Origin: Polytrichum commune | Taxonomy: Eukaryota > Streptophyta > Polytrichopsida > Polytrichales > Polytrichaceae | DNA length: 64,000 nucleotides | Assembly: GCA_950295325.1 (NCBI GenBank) | Contig: OX485803.1 | Location: 72,059,554-72,123,553 of the forward strand | Direction of reading: 5' to 3' | Translations under genes and position numbers: made by a program | Notes under the pieces: model-generated | The model's input: only the letters and a program-made list of their open reading frames with translations | Databases searched by the model: none | Told to the model about the DNA's origin: nothing | Part shown: positions 49,232 through 61,577 of the stretch, piece after piece | Layout of the letters: every line of letters starts with the position of its first letter | How positions within the stretch are numbered: the stretch's first letter is position 1

Positions 49232-50296
49232 CTACCACGGGTTACGAGCGCTAACCCTTCGCATTCCGCCATGCTAATGGTTAGCTCCTCCTACCCCGGA
49301 CCTTATAGTTCATAAGAGGAGAACCAACCCTCCTACATTGCTTTCGAGACTCACCCCTTAATCGGTAACTAATTCTTAGATGTGGTCTTCCATCCATGGA
49401 AGTCCAATCTTATGTTGATCATCGCGTTGCCGGAGCAACACTACAACAACCCGAACCATACTAGGCAACTATGGCCGCACATTGGGCCAAAGCCCATGGA
49501 GGTTGTGCCGTTCGGTCTCGAGTGGGTGAGGCCACACCACCTCACCCATATAAGCCTTTAGGAATCTAGGCAGGACCCCTACTCCACCGTCAAGAAACCT
49601 CTTGTCTCTCTACCAAGAGTTGGGGCCAAGTAGACATTTTCCCTTAGCCGCTGAGCCTAGAAGCCCCTAGCAGCTTCAGACCATCATAACTTCTTTATAT
49701 GATCTCTGATGCTAACAAGAAACCACTCCATCTTCATCTATGTTTTACGTAGATGCCGATGGACTCCTCATTTGCCCCATTTGGGCAAGTATTGAGGAAG
49801 TTATTCCTGTTCAAACTTTGGCAGTCCCGGGAGTCACTCCCACGCCACTGCTATACCAGGGCGCTGTCCCGGGACAGCGCCCCACTCAAATTGCCATACT
49901 CCTAGCTCACACCTCCGATTGAGGTGATCTTGAGCATTCTAGAATCACCACGCCACGAGTTGTGCATAGCTCATGGCCTTATCCTCATGCCTCCTAGTCT
50001 CCGTGAGTGGGAGGCGTTCCCAACGCCCGGGGCCCTCACCCACACTAGGATCACTTGGGCCCTCTCACCAATAGTGCCACAAGTCCCGGGTGTCACTATG
50101 CATGTGGTTGTGTCCATGTGGTTCACATATCTAATGCTTGCTCCATATTTGGTTGTTTTTTTTTTGTTCAACATAGTTTGCCCCCCTATGTGACACCCCT
50201 CTCCTCGATGGCCTTTCCCGTCCCCCCTCGTCCCCTTCTTCCCCTTCCCGCGGCGTGACGGATTCCCAGATCCCCTCCCTCTACTAGTTCTCGGCG
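49232..50296. other. Intergenic, with a perfect 24-base palindrome
   Basis: No supported gene. At 49859-49882 the half GGGCGCTGTCCC is followed directly by its exact complement. A pair TGTCGCA (about 49182) and TGTGACA (about 50189) could be LTR-like ends, but target-site duplications do not match, so this is not called. Confidence 0.4.
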
Positions 50297-50335
50297 GTGG
50301 ACGCAGCCTCGACCATGGATTACTTTCGGGACGTC

Positions 50336-51150
50336 GACATTGACGACGGTGTTGTGAACAACCCGCTCCCCAAAGTTGTCGCCCGTGCGTACGCCCCGTC
50401 GCCCTCTCCCCTCTCCAAGGAAAAGCGAACGCTCGTTCGGTTGGGACATGTGTCGCCCTTGAGGGATGACGCCATCACTCGTCGTGGGGCCGAGCCAACG
50501 TCTCTGCATGGAAGCTCCCCAATGCGACCCCTCCCTTGTCGACTCCACTCCTCCTCCCGCAAACTCGTCCGCGATTGTCGGCCCTCCATGCCTTGCTTCC
50601 CCCCCAATTATTCAACAATGTCACTGTTCAATCGGTTCCGGATGCTCCCCTCAACGCCCCCGCCATGCCCATCATGCCCAGCATCGACCTCACCAAAGCC
50701 AAGGTGCCCTTCTTTGTCCCCTCCCCCTTTTTCACCGTTGCTTTCCTCTTGTCTCTACGTGCCGGGAACTTTACGAGCGCCCATCCCAAACCGCCCTCAT
50801 TATTTTCTCCACTTCATTCTTATTCTTATTTTCCTATGGCATTATTTCGCAAGTGGCTCCCCACTCGCTTGGTGGCCGGCCCTCCTCGACTTCTTCATTG
50901 GATAGGCATGCCCTCAAGGCCGCATCTTCCAAGTCCAATCGTTGTCTGGCCCTCCAGAGAAGTACAAGACGTTCCCTCTCATGAACGTCCTCGTATTCCA
51001 CTTACAATACCACCTCTTACAATTCGGGAGCGCGTCCGGATATGTGGAAGAACGACACATATTCTGATCCAGTCAACAAACATGGATACAGTTGTGGGCC
51101 GGAGATTTTCAGAGCCATGGAGGCTGCCAAAAACAAGGACATAGCCATGA
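50336..51150 (+). pseudogene. Degenerate coding region, frame-shifted, unrecognised
   Basis: Protein-like sequence runs on the plus strand but changes frame at least twice: an acidic start (MDYFRDVDIDDG at about 50315), a Pro/Ser-rich middle, and a final segment near 51020-51150 with PEIFRAMEAAKNKD. Each piece is plausible alone, but no single frame spans them and introns cannot be placed with confidence. With the minus-strand broken gene beside it, it may belong to a transposon or captured gene cluster. Confidence 0.3.
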
Positions 51151-51496
51151 CAAAAAAAAGTAGTGGGACGTGCAAATGAGACTAGAACCGTCTATTTGAT
51201 ACCTAAATGCGTGCAGGGGTAGAACGTAGTGCTTGGTTATTTATTATATTTGAAGGTCTTCAAGACATTGATGGTATTTCCATTATATTTGTATTTCAAG
51301 CCCATTGAGTGGATTCAATTTGCAATCGTTCTCCTCATATTCCCTTCCATTGGCATCGATTTCTCATTTCATACGCAAATGCTTTCATGTATGCTTCACA
51401 TTATTTTTTTCACTTTGATGCATTTATGTCTGATAATTATATCCAAAACTATTTACATGGGATATTTATGTTGTCATTATTGATCCAGATTTGAAA

Positions 51497-51555
51497 ATCG
51501 CGTCCTTAAAAAGGTCTCAAAATCATCAAAAAATCTCCGATTACCGAATACAGTG
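51497..51555. mobile_element. Fragment of the 32241-type MITE
   Basis: The complement of this stretch resembles the left arm of the element at 32241-32494: 'tcactgtattcggtaatcgg' against 'tcactatattcgttaattgg', and similarity continues for nearly 60 bases. The other end was not found. Confidence 0.45.
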
Positions 51556-52397
51556 ATCTTAACTCCTTATTAATGTCCTATGCAACCATAATATGGTTGT
51601 GAACAATTCGCTCTAACCCTTTGACACTAATTCAAATGGTTTCTAGAGATTGTTTCAAGTACTCCTATTGTTCATGTTCAAGTTTGTTGTGTCATGCCAC
51701 GTGGATAATTTTGATTCAAAAAAATTGGTTATTTTATAGTTATTTCAAATATGGGAGTGTGCACTCAACTAGTTTACAGTGGGACTATCACCACCGCAAT
51801 TTAGGGGCAAGATATCTTAAACATATTTTTTTGTTGATCCCTATGTGCAAATGATTCCCAATAAATTTGAAAATATGCATGACACTCAAGCGCAACATAT
51901 CCTAAACATCTAGTATTGGAATTCTTAGTTGGACTTGTATTGGTGGGTGTAAATCCATGTGGAAGGTGTGTAATTGTGGCACTGGTGCCTCAAATTGCAA
52001 AGCTTCTCAAAAAGTCACAAAATAATGATTTCAAGATTTGTGAGCAATATTGAGTAGGTATATTGCCCCTCTTTTGAATGAGGGTAACATTTTGTCATTT
52101 GGAGACGATTTGAGTGGAGGTTTGATAAAAAAAACCAACCCCAATTTAATTTCTAAAATGTTGCCTCTCAAGACCAACATTAAAATCTATTATAATCTCC
52201 TACATAACGGAACTTCAACATTTGAAATTTGGACAATGAGTAGACACCTCTAACTTGCAAACACCTATACGGTTGGATTTGTCAAAAAAAACTTTAGATC
52301 TTTAGCTACGATCGCTGAAATTGAGGGAAAGTGACCATGGGAAGTGAGGGGTTAAGGAGAGTTAGTTGAGTTGCTTTGACCTTTACTCCGATAACCG
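51556..52397. other. Intergenic, no supported feature
   Basis: AT-rich spacer with short unconvincing frames. Confidence 0.5.
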
Positions 52398-52406
52398 ATT
52401 CCAACC

Positions 52407-53066
52407 TATGTTTGGGGAAAACCGACGGCTAGTTCATTATCAACCGATGGATTTCTCCTCATGGCCGGTCCAAATTTCCAACCATCGGATGGCAATCCGA
52501 CTGTAATTTCAATCCTCCAGCAATTAGCCGATGGACCAGAAAATGTCCCGGAAATGTAGCTGATACTTCTTGTGAGTTACTGGATTTCAGCCGGAAGCAT
52601 CCGAAGCGTTATTTGTATGGGGCATATGATGATGCACTTGAGGAAGTACCCTAAACCTTAAACTTTTTGAATTATGCAACCTTTCCATGACCAAATCCAA
52701 TTGCTTCTACGAAGAACGGGGGGACCCTTGGCCTTCAAGCGGTGAAGGCATTGCTAGGTTCAATTCCTGCCAAGGATATTAACTCTTCAAATTAAAATTT
52801 TTGAACATGCCTTTCTTTTCACTTATTCAAGATTTTGTACTAAGAAATGATTTCTAATAACTTTTCATACATTTTTTAAACAATTAGTGCCGATATGAAT
52901 TCCATTTAATCGGATATTGGCCAATGAAAATATGAAAATATAGACAATTGGCCGATTGATTTTACAAAAGACCGGCTCTTGCCGATGTAAATTGGAAAAA
53001 AATCCGACCCTTCGTAGCAACTACCGGCAATTAGCCACTAAGGCTTCAAAAACTTCCCGAACTCTG
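52407..53066 (+). mobile_element. Mutator-like MITE family M, copy 3 (intact)
   Basis: 660 bases with the same ends as copies 1 and 2 and a perfect 9-base target-site duplication ATTCCAACC (52398-52406 and 53067-53075). Same orientation as the other two copies. Non-coding. Confidence 0.9.
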
Positions 53067-53075
53067 ATTCCAACC

Positions 53076-55987
53076 CTCAATATTTTTACAAACTTTGCCT
53101 ATCTCTTGTTTGTAATCCTATTATCACAACGGAAAGTGAAGAATCAAGATTGTAGACATACCTGTATTTTTGGTTATTATATTGTGCCCCTTTGCGCCCC
53201 CCCCCCCTCTTTATATATTAGCTGATAATAATGTATTATAAATATACACAAACGCGAGACTTCAGTTGTATCCGCTGCCACAATTGCATAGAAATATATA
53301 TGTAGTGGAGTTTAGAATTCAATACTGTATAGGTGTGCTCCAAAGTCCTATGGCACTTTGTGGTTATCATGTCAACGTGGAGTCCGCTTTTCCTCTGATG
53401 AATGTCAACATGAAAGAGACCATATACTGTTGCTTGAACACAGTAGTCTATGTTGCATAGTGAGTTATTCAACAAAGTTCACGTCAAATCTCAGTCCGTG
53501 ACGCCCAGTTTGGTTTCCTAATACCTACCAAGGGGGTAATAGTAGGAATTGACTTAATAGGTCAGTTGCTTATTCATCCCAATTTAAGTTAATTTAAGGT
53601 TTTTGATCCCAATTTTAGGGATTGTTTTTTCTGTTTAAATAAAAATTTCAACCCTATTATAACCGTAATCAATGTTCTCACTTTCCCTTCCCCTAGTTCA
53701 CCCTCCCCTCAATAGGTGTTGTGAACATATGTCCCATGACACCTACCTACGGTGCAATAAAATTGTCCCTTTCAAGTTTGTTATTAATGCATTTCAATTA
53801 GCTTTTACTACATCAAACTATATTGAGGTTGGACTCTAACCTTGATTTAAGAGTCGATTTAGCTAAAAACATTCTTTATGGAGGACTACAATGTTTTAGT
53901 GTGTTGTCATCACCCTCCCTCTGGTAGGCCGCGTCATAGAACTTTGCATGTTTCATCTTAAAACCTAGTAAGTGTATCTAGAAGGTTGCTTATGTGCCCA
54001 TAAAGTGATGTATGGTTCAACCCTTTGAGCATTGGAATATAGTTTTCACGTAGAATTTAACATGGTCTTGACCAATGTGAAGTTAACACGTGGTAATTTT
54101 ACCCAAATAATTTTATTTTGTGTCAAACCATAGAATAGCTTACAATAACCTTGTTACATATACCAATCACACTAAAGTTGAAAAAATATGAACCAACAAA
54201 TTTGTCTTTAGCCCTTAATCATAGTGTAAACACCCCATAATTTGACCTCTCAATATCAATCTCCCACATGGTTAGATCTTGCTCAAATCAAGTGGTTTTT
54301 AGGAGTTGATTTCCCCAAACATAGGTATTGAAATTAACTATAACCTTCAAAAGCTTGGCTATAAAAAAATATTAAATGGTCCAAATTCCTTAATACCTAT
54401 GAAGCGCTCATGAGTCACATCTCAAGAGACATTATGATAACTTATTAGTACATGACCATAGTATCATGCTTGCAACTTTCCACCTATCTAGGGTTTCTGT
54501 AATGCCATCAAATCATATCTCAAGTAAAAAATTCCTTCCATAACATTACTTAGCTAAGTGTGTATCTTGGGTGGGGCTGGGAATTAGCAAGATTCTATTC
54601 ACAGTTATACTTTGTTTATTCTCATAGCAAAACATTGCGATGGCAGATTTAGGCTGAAAAACTTAGGTGAAGTAGTGCACTAATATTATTAGAATAAAAT
54701 GGTTGATAGCAATTGAATAATTTTATGTCATCAAACCAATGAGATTTGTGATTTAAGATAAATTATCAAATTTTCTTATAATTGTAAGAGGATTGTAGGT
54801 ATTGATTTTATGTATCTTGAATTGTATGGAAGTAATATTTTATGGTGCTGCACAACTTCCTATTTCTGATGTTTCTTGAGTAAACCATTGGAAACATGTT
54901 AGCTCAATAACACAACTTAGAAAACGTTTTACCCTTCAGGCTTTGTGAGTATTTAAAAACTATCAAAGCAATCAACTGTTTGCATGCTTGAGACAAAAAC
55001 TAATTTAATGGCAAATTAACCTTTAAGAGTCTGAGAGGCCCTCTCTTCCAACATTATTACATGCAGAATTGTTTCTTTGAACATAGCATACTCTATTTCT
55101 TGTTGATTAGGTCAGAAGTGACCTTATGTAAAGTTAACACATTTAGCAAGTGCACTTTAGGTTCAAAATTATGATGTACAAAGTCATATTTTCAAGCCAT
55201 ACATTGGACCCCTTAGACCTGTAACTAGTAAGGAGGTCCACCACAAAGGGCCAACCGCCAAAGTTCAAATCCATGTAAATTAAGCTTAATATGAGGCAAC
55301 TCCGTGTCCATAGCATCTCGTAACTCTCACCCAAGTTGCACATCAATCAAAATGTTGTTGAAATGTTTTACAACCTTGAATCTCAGCAACCAACAAACTT
55401 GTCGTCAAAGAATGTCAAGTCATGCTAAGCTTTGAATCCTTTGAGGAGGTAACTATGATTTTTGACCATTTGATGGTACTATGATATATGTACAGTAGGT
55501 ACTCACTTGTAAGCCGCACAATTCAAGTGTAGCTAAATTAAGCTAGGAGGTTTTTACAAATGCATATATTACATGAATTAACTTGAGAGCTGAGGGGTTT
55601 ATCTTTTTGATCAAACTCACCATTACATGACATGTTTGTTACAGACACTAATTTGAATGCACTGGAAGGGTCATGAAAAAGAAAAAGTCTAAAATATGAT
55701 AACACTTGTCTTTGAGGAATGTTAATGTAGTATCACATTTCTCAAGGTGAAGACAAAGAAAGACTCCACTGGGTCCTTCAATTAAGATGAAAAAATTGGA
55801 TGATAAAAGTCCAACAATGAAATGAACTTGATTTTCAAGTCCGGGAAGCCGAAAGGCTTATGGGACAATAATTTTTTTATGTCATGAGTAGTAAGGTAGC
55901 AATCTAGCACCCTGGATGAAAACTTAAATCAAATGTAAGCATGAATACAACAAATTTGTTGGAAAGATTACATTGATTCACCGTATT
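53076..55987. other. Intergenic, no supported gene
   Basis: Long AT-rich spacer. A C tract lies near 53197-53210. Some phrases recur loosely between about 54000-54230 and 55100-55410 ('gttaacac', 'ccaacaaa.ttgtc'), possibly an old duplication, too diverged to define. Confidence 0.4.
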
Positions 55988-56170
55988 AGTGCGTGTTACT
56001 ATTCGGAGTTATGCAGTGCAATAATGTCTTATAGGGGAGTTCAATATTTACTAATGAAATTTTGATAGATTGCTCGGACATTATAAAACGTAAATGAATT
56101 TTCTTGGTAAAATATTACATTCTCGTTGAATAGTTATAGCACTGCGTAACTCCAAATAGTAACACACACT
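55988..56170. mobile_element. 183-bp MITE with long inverted ends
   Basis: The left end begins AGTGCGTGTTACTATTCGGA and the complement of the right end AGTGTGTGTTACTATTTGGA, continuing through GTTA(T/C)GCAGTGC, so about 31 bases match with three differences. No clear target-site duplication. Non-coding. Confidence 0.75.
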
Positions 56171-57788
56171 CATTGGGATAATCAGTGTACCAAACTGCCA
56201 AAAGTCACTCTACAGCAAAGTGGGAACTGTGAATCTTGACGTTCTGTGTTGTCAATGGAAATTGTCAATCCTGCGTAGTCTGCTGAAGTGAGCTCTGTGT
56301 CATCCAATTCAAAGACTCCTGGATATACTAGCACGGATGAACCTTAAATCTTGCAATCATCGAATTGGTCTTGGAAGACTCTCAAACTACCGAAATAAGT
56401 CACCCTTGCGTCGAAAGTAAGAGCGATTGGAGAATGTTGACATGCAGGAATTTAATGGCATGAGCCTGGTGGTCTTTTTTTCCACTTGTCAGCTTCTTCA
56501 TCTCTTCCTCAGTTCTTATTCAGTTCCTGCAATTCCTGGTGTGGTTGGGATCTAAGGCGACACCAGCGTCAACCGAGAGGTCAAGTGCTTTCAAAGGAGA
56601 CTTCGTAGCCAAGGCACCCGATGGAGCATCTCCATGACCCACCAACTGGGCCCTAAAAGATGACAGGGGTGGGTCACTCCTCTTTCTTCTTCTTTTTCCT
56701 TTTTAAAACAATGAAATGAGACGCTTTGTTGGGGCTCTCCTTCATTGCCAAACAGCACACAAGGCCACCGCGGCTCAAAACAGGGAGAGAGGGCCACACC
56801 ACTTCTGGTATCTAGTGTCACATGCGTAACAGTGCCACTTACATTATTTTGAGACATATGCTAGGTTATACTAATGATCAACATCTAAATCATTATTAAT
56901 GTCACCTCATAACACTTGACATTCAAGTGTGATGCTTGAATATGTTACCATAATGTTATGAGGGGTATGTATATGTTACACAATGATCTACAAGTTAACT
57001 AAAGTGTACACAAATGATACTTGGCACTAGTATGTTCAAGAATAATATCTTCCTCTTGCATACAAGGTGACAATTGTGCACAACTTGGCTGGATGAATTT
57101 AGAAAAAACTTCGTCCACATGTTGCTTGCTCCATGAAAAAGGGGAAATCCCCCAAATGACCTCATGTGACCCCCTCTAACTTTGAGGGGGACTTCATCTA
57201 AATTTGCTCCAAAAAAACCCAAATTTTTGAGAGTACCTCATTTATCATCCACTTAGCATAAAATTTGGCAGAGTTGCCAACTTTCTAAACTTGTGACATG
57301 ATCAAAATGATCATGAAACGAAAAGTTTCAGAGTTGTCTCTAGCTGCCCCCGGATGAAGGCCATGTTCATATGTCAACTTGACCTAGAAAATGTGGTCCG
57401 ATTAACTCCCACCAAGAATATATAGTAGTCTAATTCACATCCACACGGTTGGTTGAATTGAAGAAGACAGATCCTATTTGGCTACATAACAGAAAGGTTC
57501 GGCCAAGCACTGGTGCTGGAGGTGGCCGAAAATGGGATGTGAAGGCTCGAGCGAGCGTTTAGGGGTTAAGCCCCACAAAGCTTCCCAGACACTGAGCCGA
57601 TGTGGGACCTAGGGCGAGGGAAAGAGCAGGCGCAAGAGATGTGACGCGGGAAGCTCCGCACTTGCCACCCTAGCTACCCTCCTCGCATCATTCTTGCTCT
57701 CCTCCGACGGAGCAGCAGGAGCAGGACGAGGAAGAGGAAGAGGAAGCGCAACAGCCTGCGATCTCTCTCTCTCGCTCACCAGTTAACT
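56171..57788. other. Intergenic, GC rises toward the right as a likely promoter
   Basis: No supported gene. From about 57480 base composition shifts to GC-rich, followed by purine-rich (57715-57750) and CT-rich (57765-57778) tracts just before 57789, typical of a plant 5'UTR. Confidence 0.4.
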
Positions 57789-58245
57789 ATGTCCTCGCCA
57801 TCCCACGCCCGGCCTGTGAGATTGTCAGCCGTTATTGCGGGACTGGCGAGTTTAATTTATCCTTTTTATACAACCTTCGGAGGAAGACAAGGAGGATGGG
57901 AAGAAGCCGCAGCTACCTCGCATCGAGCGAGCTCACAATTGGACATACTAATAAGGTATTCATGGACTTCGAGGAGCGAGTGAGTAAGTAAATTCGTTGG
58001 AGTAGCTGGAGTGGCTCCCAAGAAAAGTGAGGCCTATAATAAAATGGCACGCGGGGGAATAACTAGTCATCGGGGGTGAATTGCATACGAAGGTGTGCAG
58101 ATTGAGCCAGGAGGGAACTTTAACCTTTGCCACCAGATTTTTAAATACCAGAACTTCCTTCGCGGATGAACAAATACCGACTCCCGCCGGCAGCAGGTGT
58201 CGAGGTTTCGGAAACACATGCAGGAATGCAGGAGCCAGTCATTGA
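57789..58245 (+). CDS. Possible two-exon gene for a small protein with a hydrophobic N-terminal segment
   Basis: Exon 1 is 57789-57955 (ATG, ending ATA AG/GTATTC, phase 2). Exon 2 is 58101-58245 (after GTGTGCAG, ending TGA), giving 103 residues; an acceptor at 58136 is an in-frame alternative giving 91. Residues 11-30 form a hydrophobic segment (RLSAVIAGLASLIYPFYTTF) that could be a membrane anchor or signal. The C-terminal part has two cysteines. The CT-rich leader and GC-rich composition favour a real gene. I recognise no family. It is about 440 bases upstream of small-protein gene B on the same strand. If the intron is wrong, the first exon reads through to a stop at 57983. Confidence 0.35.
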
Positions 58246-58499
58246 TAGCCATCACGAATCCATCGCTTGACATTCAAGCTCCAATTTGCCCCGCGCTACT
58301 AAACTACAATTCCTTCATTGTACCGGATTGACATTCTGTAACTTGATTAGTACTGAAAGTTGCGCGAGTAGCTGATAAATCAATATTATTACTCCAGTTC
58401 ATCAAGACTCAATTTGATAAGTTAATTACATGCATGCAGATTGTTTGGAAAATCGAATTCAATGCTGTTAGGCACGTGTAATTTGGAGTCAATCCCTTC

Positions 58500-58515
58500 T
58501 AGCTATAAATTGGGC
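58500..58515 (+). promoter_or_regulatory. Candidate TATA box of small-protein gene B
   Basis: 'ctagctataaattggg' lies about 170-180 bases before the ATG at 58684 and would place the transcription start near 58535-58545. No comparable box was found for gene A. Confidence 0.4.
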
Positions 58516-58683
58516 CTGGACCTGAAGCAGGTCATCCTACAACTTTCAAACCTATCTCAAAAGGTTAGGTTCTGATCTACTTAGAGCTCACAGCTAAGTT
58601 AGCAGATACATACTCAGGAGGATTTGTAATTCTTTCGGTGCTAATTTCACAAGATAGGCAGTGCTTTGTCAGATCTGGGAGTC

Positions 58684-58938
58684 ATGGATCCCCGGGAAGT
58701 TTTCGCAGACTTGTCCCCTGACTCCTTACCAGAGTGGACCAGTGTGCCTGAGCTTTTGTACACCATAGAGACTGAGCTCGGAGATGATGCTAGGCAGCAG
58801 CTGGAGCAGTTGCTGGAAGGGCGTGACCTGCCTGACCGGGTGAACGTGCGGGAGCTCCTCTCTGAAATACAGGAGGAGCTCGGTGAACCCTACTTCGACC
58901 ATTTTCTCGATGGAGACCAAGATGACTACGATGAATAA
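58684..58938 (+). CDS. Small acidic protein B (paralogue of A), intronless
   Basis: 84 residues from MDPREVFADLSP to an acidic tail DGDQDDYDE. 42 of 71 residues from FADLSP (7-12) onward are identical to protein A at 37665, without gaps. Shared features are LPEW, PEL, LGD, the uninterrupted PDRVNVRELL core (50-59), EI and FDH. The start is chosen at the only ATG that matches A in context (AGTCATGG); upstream in-frame codons lack an ATG. No signal peptide or membrane segment. The family is unknown to me. The coding DNA of A and B differs at many third positions, while flanking DNA is unrelated, so this is an old duplication kept as protein. Confidence 0.75.
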   Translation: MDPREVFADLSPDSLPEWTSVPELLYTIETELGDDARQQLEQLLEGRDLPDRVNVRELLSEIQEELGEPYFDHFLDGDQDDYDE

Positions 58939-61577
58939 ATGACAACTCTCTTCAAGTGCTCAGAATGAGAACCACAATTAGGGAAGACATTTTTGTAATT
59001 TGATAGCCACGAATTGCACCTGAGGAATTCTTAAGTGGGCTATAATAATTTAGGTAGAAATCTTGTAGGAGATTGTTGTCGCGGGCAAGGATCGGAGCCA
59101 AAATCTCTCAATCGTATCTAAATTGAGTCTAAAGATTTAATATCAGAGAATTATTATAGAGCCTTCAATTCATTTCAATTCACTTCGATTCATCATTATA
59201 GTCTCTGAAGGGACTAGGGTTGTACCTTCAGATGATTTTGTTGATTTTGGAATAAAACTGTGTACGAGTTCGCCAGAGATTGACGAGCTGTTTACAATCT
59301 GAGTTCTTGCACTATTTGACCATGAGTTGCAGATTTTCTCTCTCATAGTTAGAGTCATTCCTCAGACTCTTGAGCTCATCATGTTCGTACTCACAATGAG
59401 GACATCCGTGTCGAAACCCGCAAGAGCAAACATGCGGCTGCAGATATTGCAATAACATTTTAGAACAGCATCTGCTGAGACTATACTTGGAGTGTGAAAA
59501 TGATTGCTCTGATAGCATATTCCAAGTCTTGTCACTGATTTTGGGGACAGGGTTCCCATCTCTTTCTTCTCACCACCTTATCTCTGGGAAGCTCTTCAAG
59601 AATCAAGTTCGTGCAATTCTGCTCTTGTCCTGTGTTATCATAAACGATTCACCGATGACGATAGTCTCCTAAACACTAATCTTACAAGTACATGATCTAA
59701 GTCTAGGTATAAATCAAGTTGTTGCAATGCGTCATAGCGATTCCTACAGTATATCTCACGTCCGTAGTCCCATCCATATCTCACATGTCCGGCATGCCTC
59801 TGTCTTACCAATACTCATCAACACACTCAGACTGATGCTGCTCGCTTTCCCTCCACCTTGTCTCGGCCATGGCTGCACGCGGTTTTGTGAACATATGGAA
59901 GTACTAAGACCTCAAACATACCAGACAACAGAATTGCGACATTTCCTTCTCCTTGCTGATGTTGAGTGCATACATAGCACTGATGCATTCTCACACAAAC
60001 CCAATTAATTCTGTCTTAGGACACAAGGTTTGCTACATGCAATCAGGACACAAACTCAAATAAATACACCTCCGAAGTACCAATTACTAGCAGAATGGCT
60101 ACCAGAGGAAATCACACCAAAGGCCAAAGATTGTATCATAGCAGGTGGATTTCAGGTTCCAAAGTCAAATTGCAAAATGTTTTCTTTCCCAGACTATGGC
60201 GTACACTCGGTTTCTGAATCTCAGTTATTCCTGGAAGTCCATTGCAATAAGCACAGACTGAAGCACGTGGCATGGTGTAGGTCGGAATCATGAAGCAGCA
60301 TCAAAATTAGACCTGTAGTAGAGACCAAAGGGCTACTACTTTTATCTCCCACATAAGGGATCCGACCAGCAATTGAGGATACCTCCAAATGCAAAATTAA
60401 GAATCAGAGCTCATGAACTTGCACAGCAGCCACCATTCTTGCAGAAGGCAAAAGGCAAAAGGCAAAATTTGAACTGGTCTTTATACATGTGCATTCATTA
60501 CGCTGCAGCCGGATCGGCCTGACATCATTGTGAGGATCCCCATCAACCACCGCATTGATGGGAATTTGCAACTACCACGTACGATACATATGTTGCGTAA
60601 ATCCATAAAGCTGGGACAGTTTACAAAAACTCGCCCACCCTCGAATATACTCAGTACTACTCGACAAGTTGACATGCTCCACCCAACTTGTCATTTCACT
60701 GCATTGCCACGAAGAAGGAAGACGGTCTTTTGATTGCGAATTTTGTGTGATGGTGGCTCGTGCGGAGACTCAACATCCTTCCCCCATCTGAAGAATGATC
60801 GTGGTGGGGGAAAGCGGCATGGCAGGTGGATGTTATCCAAATTGTGCCAAAAAGGGGTTACGGAAAGTGGAGGATCATGGGATGGTCAAGCAAGACCCCC
60901 ACAGCTCATAGTGCCATCTCCTGCCTTTTACATGATTAGGAATGAACCCTTGCCCTTAGAATTTCCCTTTCCACATATCTCCTTTATGGGCCATCCCCAC
61001 ATCGCGAACTAGGTCTATGGTATTGTAGCTACCTAGAGGAGACTTAATGATCAAGCATGCGTGCATACATATAGATAGATAGATATAGTTTAGGGTCTTC
61101 CAAGTTTGTCTAATAAGTTAGTTTGAGTGTCATATATTTGAAATAAGTTGAGCCGAATGTTGACAATCAACTCATAGTGGTTGAGTTATAGAATAGTTAT
61201 CACCATGCATCTCTTCGTATGGTCTATGCATTCTAAACACATTTTCATTGAAATTAGACTTTTTGGATGTTCAAAATTTCCACATGACGAGAATTTTTGG
61301 TTGTTGAAATTGAAATTATTTAAATGGAAAAAAGTATGTTTTTGAAAAAGACAATAAACTAGCTAGATTATTTTGTCTATGAAGTGTGTTTATTTTTATA
61401 CATAGGCCATGGATTGTATTATTGACCCCAACAATTTGGGGAGAGTTGATTTGCACTGAGAAGTGGTGGAGTTATTTAACTCATGAGACTACAAAAAATT
61501 GTCAATGGAAAAAATAATGAAATTTAAGATAGATAGGTCTAAAAATTGCTTCTTGAGGCAAGGAGATATATGAGTTG
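58939..61577. other. Intergenic, no supported gene
   Basis: Several 60-93-codon frames occur (for example 59727-60008, 60030-60293, 60734-61012), but none has a recognisable domain, supporting splice partners or family resemblance. A (GATA)n tract lies near 61071-61085. Confidence 0.4.

Noticed and set aside
49182-50193. LTR-like pair TGTCGCA...TGTGACA
   Set aside because: Five-base flanks do not match and no primer-binding site or coding remnant accompanies it.
52735-52780. Possible tRNA gene in the Mutator-like MITE
   Set aside because: Only box-like segments are seen; no full cloverleaf, acceptor stem or anticodon arm could be assembled, and the T stem has a mismatch.
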